This document shows positions 60,714-64,000 of a DNA stretch of 64,000 nt, one piece after another; within the stretch, counting starts at the first letter, position 1; the number at the start of each line of letters is the position of its first letter. Below the pieces are notes generated by a model that had not been told where the DNA came from, searched no databases, and saw only the letters and a program-made list of their open reading frames with translations. The stretch is from positions 124,001 to 188,000 of the forward strand of contig NZ_JAMXBJ010000047.1 in NCBI RefSeq assembly GCF_023913755.1. Direction: 5' to 3'. This DNA comes from Pseudarthrobacter cellobiosi. Lineage in GTDB: Bacteria > Actinomycetota > Actinomycetes > Actinomycetales > Micrococcaceae. Position numbers and translations under genes: made by a program.

Positions 60714-61127
60714 GACCTTGCCGTCTGAATGGTTGGCAGAGAGCGAGCTGCGGACCATCCGGCTGCCGGTCTTCAGCCAGGGGGCACTGCCGGTGGGCCC
60801 GCAGCGGCTCGATCCACGCGACTCGATCCACGCGACCCCGCCGCGCTGGAGTCCGCAACGTGCGGCGAGCACGGCGTCACCGCCGAGGCCTTCGTCCTGA
60901 GCGACGACGACGGTGCCCTGTTCATTCCGCTCAGCCGCGCCGCCGACGTCGCGGACGTGGCAGCCACGATCCGCGACACCGAACGTTCCCAGGCCGCGAA
61001 GATGAACCTGGGCACCACGTTCCGGACCCAGGCCCGCCTGGGGGAGTACCTCGCAGCCCGGAACTCGGATGCGACCATCACGTTCCGGCAGCACCTGCGC
61101 GCGTTCGGCGGCGAGATCGAAGAGTAG
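60714..61127 (+). pseudogene. RraA-family (aldolase-like) gene, truncated and frameshifted
   Basis: The C-terminal part of an RraA/HMG-aldolase-like protein is split over two frames. The first reads ELRTIRLPVFSQGALPVGPQ and RLDPRD. The second reads ALESATCGEHGVTAEAFVLS, DDDGALFIPL and on to the stop at 61127. A 14-bp tandem duplication at the joint explains the shift. The N-terminal third is missing; a stop lies directly upstream. Confidence 0.75.
60808..60835. repeat. 14-bp tandem duplication
   Basis: CTCGATCCACGCGA occurs twice in direct succession (60808-60821, 60822-60835). Removing one copy restores the frame as RLDPRDPAALES across the joint. Confidence 0.95.
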
Positions 61128-61165
61128 CGCTGGCTTCAACGCGGTTGGGCCGGCGTCGGCTGCTG

Positions 61166-62710
61166 TCACTTGCTTAGTTCAGCCAGTTCCTCAACGCTCG
61201 TTGTGGAATCCTCTGGACGCCCGTCGGTTTGAACTCCCGGCTCCCGCCTTTTACCCGGCGATAGCCTGGGCGTCGCGGCAATTAGAAGAGCAGCCACAGC
61301 CACCGCGGCGCTCAGGATCAAGCCCGGTCGGTACTGTTCCAGCATCGCGGCCGCATTGACGGCGGCACCTGGTTCGGGCGCATTGCCGTGACCGCTCACC
61401 ATTGCCGTGGTGACGGCAAGTACCAGGGCGGCGCCGACTTGGGTGCTGGTCTGGATCAGGCCTGCGGCCAAACCTTGCTCGGCATCCCGGATGCCTGCGG
61501 TGGCCTGGACATTGATGGACGGGAAGGCCAGGGCGAAACCGACGCCCAGGAGCAGGACGGACGGCAGAATGTCGGTCACGTAATTGGGCGAGGTACCCAC
61601 ACGAAGGAACAGCACGTATCCGAGCGTCAACGCCGCCAGACCGGTCAGGATCAGCCGCGGGGCGCCGAATCTCTCGATGAGCCGGTCCGCGAACGGTGCG
61701 CTTGAGGCAACCAGCAGGCCGGTCGGGAGCAGCGCCAGGGCCATGCCAAGGGGGCTCCATCCCAGTACAGACTGCAGGTAGAGCGTCAGGATGAACTGGA
61801 AGCTCAGGTAGGAACCGAACAGCCCCACGGCGCTGAGGTTGGCCCGGGCAACCCAGCCTTCCTTGAGGATGCTGAACCGGATCAGGGGGTGCCTGACGCG
61901 GTTTTCGATCACGCCGAACGCTGCCAGCACCCCGGCGGAGGCCACGAATCCGGCGATAGTTGCCACAGATCCCCAGCCGTTCCCCGGGGCCGCTACCAGC
62001 GTGTACACGAGCCCCAGCATGCCGGCCGCGAGCGTGATGGCGCCCCAGACGTCATGCCCGCTCTCCTGCTCCCCGTTGGCAGCCTGGCCTGCGGCTCCGT
62101 CCCGGGGGATGTACCTCAGGCCAAGGATCACAACGGCGACTGCCACCGGAACGGAGACCAGGAAGGTCCAGCGCCAGCTCAGGGCGGTCATGAGGCCGCC
62201 TACAACCAGGCCGAGGGAGAATCCGCTGGCGCCGAACGTGGTGAAGATGGACAAGGCGCGGTTGCGTTCGCGCCCTTCAGCGAAGTTGGTGGTGATGATC
62301 GAGAAGCCAGCGGGAGCCGTGAATGCGGCGGCCAGGCCCTTGACGAAACGGGTGGCGATCAGCAGGGCCGGGTCATCCACCAGCCCGCCGAGCAGGGATG
62401 CTGCGGCGAAAACGCTGAGCGCAATCAGGAAGATGCGCCGCCGGCCGAGCAGATCCGCCATTCGTCCGCCCAGCAGGAGCAGGCTTCCGTAGCCGAGCAC
62501 ATAGGCGGAGACGATCCACTGGAGGGATTCGGTTCCGAGATGAAGTTCGTTGCCGATCGAGGGCAGGGCCACGCCGACCATTGATACGTCCAGTGCGTCG
62601 AGTGCCAGGACGGTGCACAGGACCAGGAGGAGCATCCATTGTGCGCGGGTCCAACGCACAGCTGTAAGCCGGTCTCCGGCTGTTCTTTCAAGGGTGGAAG
62701 TTGAAGTCAT
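61166..62710 (-). CDS. MFS drug exporter (DHA2/EmrB type)
   Basis: A 514-residue, 14-helix major facilitator. It has VLALDALDVSMVGVALPSIG (helix 1), GGRMADLLGRRR (motif A), RFVKGLAAAFTAPAG and SGFSLGLVVGGLMT (motif C). The closest described type is the multidrug/antibiotic exporter group. It is divergent from a MarR gene, with a palindromic operator between them. Confidence 0.92.
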   Translation of the reverse strand: MTSTSTLERTAGDRLTAVRWTRAQWMLLLVLCTVLALDALDVSMVGVALPSIGNELHLGTESLQWIVSAYVLGYGSLLLLGGRMADLLGRRRIFLIALSVFAAASLLGGLVDDPALLIATRFVKGLAAAFTAPAGFSIITTNFAEGRERNRALSIFTTFGASGFSLGLVVGGLMTALSWRWTFLVSVPVAVAVVILGLRYIPRDGAAGQAANGEQESGHDVWGAITLAAGMLGLVYTLVAAPGNGWGSVATIAGFVASAGVLAAFGVIENRVRHPLIRFSILKEGWVARANLSAVGLFGSYLSFQFILTLYLQSVLGWSPLGMALALLPTGLLVASSAPFADRLIERFGAPRLILTGLAALTLGYVLFLRVGTSPNYVTDILPSVLLLGVGFALAFPSINVQATAGIRDAEQGLAAGLIQTSTQVGAALVLAVTTAMVSGHGNAPEPGAAVNAAAMLEQYRPGLILSAAVAVAALLIAATPRLSPGKRREPGVQTDGRPEDSTTSVEELAELSK

Positions 62711-62730
62711 GGCAACAACTTATATGACAC

Positions 62731-62743
62731 GTCATTGAATGAC
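62731..62743. promoter_or_regulatory. Probable MarR operator
   Basis: GTCATTGAATGAC is a perfect 13-base palindrome in the 84-base gap between the MFS and MarR starts. An overlapping TGACACGTCA (62725-62734) and a further ATGACGT (62754-62760) add half-sites. Well placed to control both genes. Confidence 0.6.
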
Positions 62744-62794
62744 AAGGAATATTATGACGTGGACTTTTAATTGGTCATGAACTAGAATCGCTGC

Positions 62795-63178
62795 ATGGCA
62801 AAACCGCAGGACCGCCAGTTGGTTGAGCAATGGCGCAGTATCCAGACCACGTATTTCCACACGGCGGGGGCGCTGGAGCGTGCGCTGGAGTCGAAGTTCA
62901 GCATCGGCCTGACAGAGTTTGAAATCCTGGACCTCGTGGCCGAAAGCGCCGATGCGGCATGCCGCATGAAGCAACTCGGTGAGCGCACCCCTATGACCCA
63001 GAGCGCCATGTCCAAGGTGGTGGACCGGCTCGACAAAGCCGGACTGATTTCCCGCCAGTCCTGTGAAGATGACCGGCGCTCACTGTACCTGGAACTCACC
63101 GAGGCCGGCCGCGCGCTCCACAGGCAAGCCGCCATCGAGCACCGCGCCCTGCTCAGGGAAAACCTGGGCAAAGACTAA
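62795..63178 (+). CDS. MarR-family transcriptional regulator
   Basis: A 127-residue winged-helix regulator: LTEFEILDLVAES, then MTQSAMSKVVDRLDKAGLIS (recognition helix) and CEDDRRSLYLELTEAGRALH (wing). Likely represses the divergent MFS exporter until a ligand binds. ATG at 62795. Confidence 0.92.
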   Translation: MAKPQDRQLVEQWRSIQTTYFHTAGALERALESKFSIGLTEFEILDLVAESADAACRMKQLGERTPMTQSAMSKVVDRLDKAGLISRQSCEDDRRSLYLELTEAGRALHRQAAIEHRALLRENLGKD

Positions 63179-63243
63179 CCGTCAGCCCTTGCCGTCCTGG
63201 CCGGGCTCTTCGTCATCCGAGGTCGCGGATTTGAAATGGCGCG

Positions 63244-63438
63244 TCAGTGATCGTCGATGGAGATCTCTTCGATCTTCAGGTCGAACAGCTTAGCGAGGCG
63301 GAAGGCGACTGGGAGGCTCGGGTCGAACTTTCCTGTTTCGATTGCGTTGATTGTCTGCCTCGACACGCTGACACGCTGAGCCAGGTCGGCCTGCGTCCAG
63401 GCGCGTTCGGTCCGAAGGTCTGTGAGGCGGTTCTTCAT
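63244..63438 (-). CDS. Small Xre-type HTH regulator
   Basis: A 64-residue Cro/C1-type helix-turn-helix protein: MKNRLTDLRTERAWTQADLA, then VSVSRQTINAIETGKFDPSL and FDLKIEEIS. This compact form is usually paired with a small membrane protein; here it overlaps the upstream membrane-protein gene by four bases (ATGA). Confidence 0.9.
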   Translation of the reverse strand: MKNRLTDLRTERAWTQADLAQRVSVSRQTINAIETGKFDPSLPVAFRLAKLFDLKIEEISIDDH

Positions 63439-63623
63439 CGGTACCTGATCATGCCGACGGCGAAGGTGACCAGGTGGACGACGCCCAGGAGCGTGGGGAA
63501 GCCCGCGAGATTGACGTCGTACGCGACGAGGCCGGCAGCGTCCGCGACGACATAGGCGAATCCGCCGACCCACCCCAGTCCGAAGGTGACCACCCGCGCA
63601 TCCTGGATGATCTTCCGCTGCAA
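63435..63623 (-). CDS. Small membrane protein paired with the HTH gene, probably N-terminally truncated
   Basis: The frame has two hydrophobic helices (FGLGWVGGFAYVVADAAGLV and TLLGVVHLVTFAVGMI). It is preceded in frame by RFLRGIDELQRKII, the conserved linker of larger members, up to a TGA near 63661. The only start is TTG at 63623. Relatives usually have another helix pair before DELQRK, so the 5' part appears lost. Confidence 0.6.
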   Translation of the reverse strand: MQRKIIQDARVVTFGLGWVGGFAYVVADAAGLVAYDVNLAGFPTLLGVVHLVTFAVGMIRYR

Positions 63624-63718
63624 CTCATCAATTCCCCGGAGAAATCGCGTGAAGCCTCGAGGTCAAGCCTTCAGCGGCCACCAACAATTCTTCGACGCGC
63701 GCGATTTAGACTGCACCC

Positions 63719-64000
63719 ATGTCCGAAACTGAACGAACCATCACAGACCCGGTCTTCGAGGCTGCCTACGAGGCCGCACAAAAGAGCCTCCGAGAGGGCG
63801 GCATCCCGATCGGTGCTGCCTTGGCCCGGGGCGGGGTCGTCATTGCCAGCGGTCACAACGAGCGTGTCCAGCATGGCGATCCAATCGCCCACGGCGAGAT
63901 GTCTGCGTTGCGGGCTGCCGGACGCCAGAAGAGCTACCGGGACACAACCCTCTACACCACCCTAGCGCCGTGTGCGATGTGTACCGGGACCATTATCCAA
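63719..64000 (+). CDS. Cytosine deaminase, fungal-type (partial, runs off window)
   Basis: The first 94 residues of a small zinc nucleobase deaminase. GGIPIGAALARGG, GHNERVQHGDPIAHGEMSAL with the zinc His and catalytic Glu, and YRDTTLYTTLAPCAMCTGTI with the two zinc Cys residues are close to yeast cytosine deaminase, down to TTLYTTL. It converts cytosine to uracil. The ATG at 63719 lies six bases after TAGACT, suggesting leaderless expression. The 3' end is beyond base 64000. Confidence 0.85.
   Translation, partial: MSETERTITDPVFEAAYEAAQKSLREGGIPIGAALARGGVVIASGHNERVQHGDPIAHGEMSALRAAGRQKSYRDTTLYTTLAPCAMCTGTIIQ

Noticed and set aside
1-64000. Prophage, integrase, transposase or tRNA genes
   Set aside because: None recognised in any frame or by cloverleaf features seen by eye.

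Overview
The window is high-GC actinobacterial chromosome, most likely from the Arthrobacter / Pseudarthrobacter group (Micrococcaceae). This rests on codon bias, frequent GTG/TTG starts, many starts sitting 6-7 bases behind a TAnnnT box (probable leaderless mRNAs), a HAIR-type operator before clpB, and a DUF3073 gene near purM-purF. No rRNA, tRNA, CRISPR array, prophage or intact insertion sequence was recognised.

Layout. (1) 1-1454: aldo/keto reductase (cut by the window edge) and a P-loop kinase. (2) 1792-18472: a taurine (aminosulfonate) dissimilation island. It has an APC permease, a CobT/CobS-like VWA + AAA ATPase pair, an IclR regulator, xsc, an aldehyde dehydrogenase, a MocR/TauR-like regulator, ald, a taurine:pyruvate-type aminotransferase, pta, and YeiH-like and TauE-like exporters. 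The inferred route is taurine + pyruvate to sulfoacetaldehyde + alanine. Ald recycles pyruvate and releases ammonium, Xsc gives acetyl phosphate + sulfite, Pta gives acetyl-CoA, and sulfite is exported. (3) 18453-25432: SMR pair, ferritin, HutD/Ves protein, phosphotransferase, TrpF, YccF, VOC, DUF4031-HD protein and FAD oxidoreductase. (4) 25611-28809: molybdate uptake operon headed by a small HTH-TOBE regulator. (5) 28878-36826: lipoprotein, secreted trypsin-like protease, clpB under a HAIR element, SnoaL protein, a broken LuxR-ATPase regulator, a transporter remnant and an orphan catC. (6) 36846-42312: Septum_form-like protein, DUF3073, VOC protein, purF-purM and a small membrane protein. 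(7) 42339-46158: a four-gene translationally coupled operon with a response regulator-SpoIIE phosphatase, a cellulose-synthase-like GT2 with an inserted helical region, a STAS protein and an RsbW-like ATPase. This looks like a partner-switch circuit built around polysaccharide synthesis. (8) 46383-54419: mixed small genes, with three genes frameshifted by single-base losses in G runs. (9) 54512-64000: EamA/LysR pair, lipoprotein, two Tat-exported phosphoesterases (PhoD type), an RraA-family pseudogene broken by a 14-bp duplication, an MFS/MarR pair, a small HTH with a membrane protein, and a fungal-type cytosine deaminase cut by the right edge.

Most noteworthy: the CobST-like pair (no CobN in the window) inside the taurine island, the GT2 partner-switch operon with its unusual insert, and a 46-61 kb stretch rich in decaying genes. 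Functions are inferred from motif and family recognition by eye; no database search was run.
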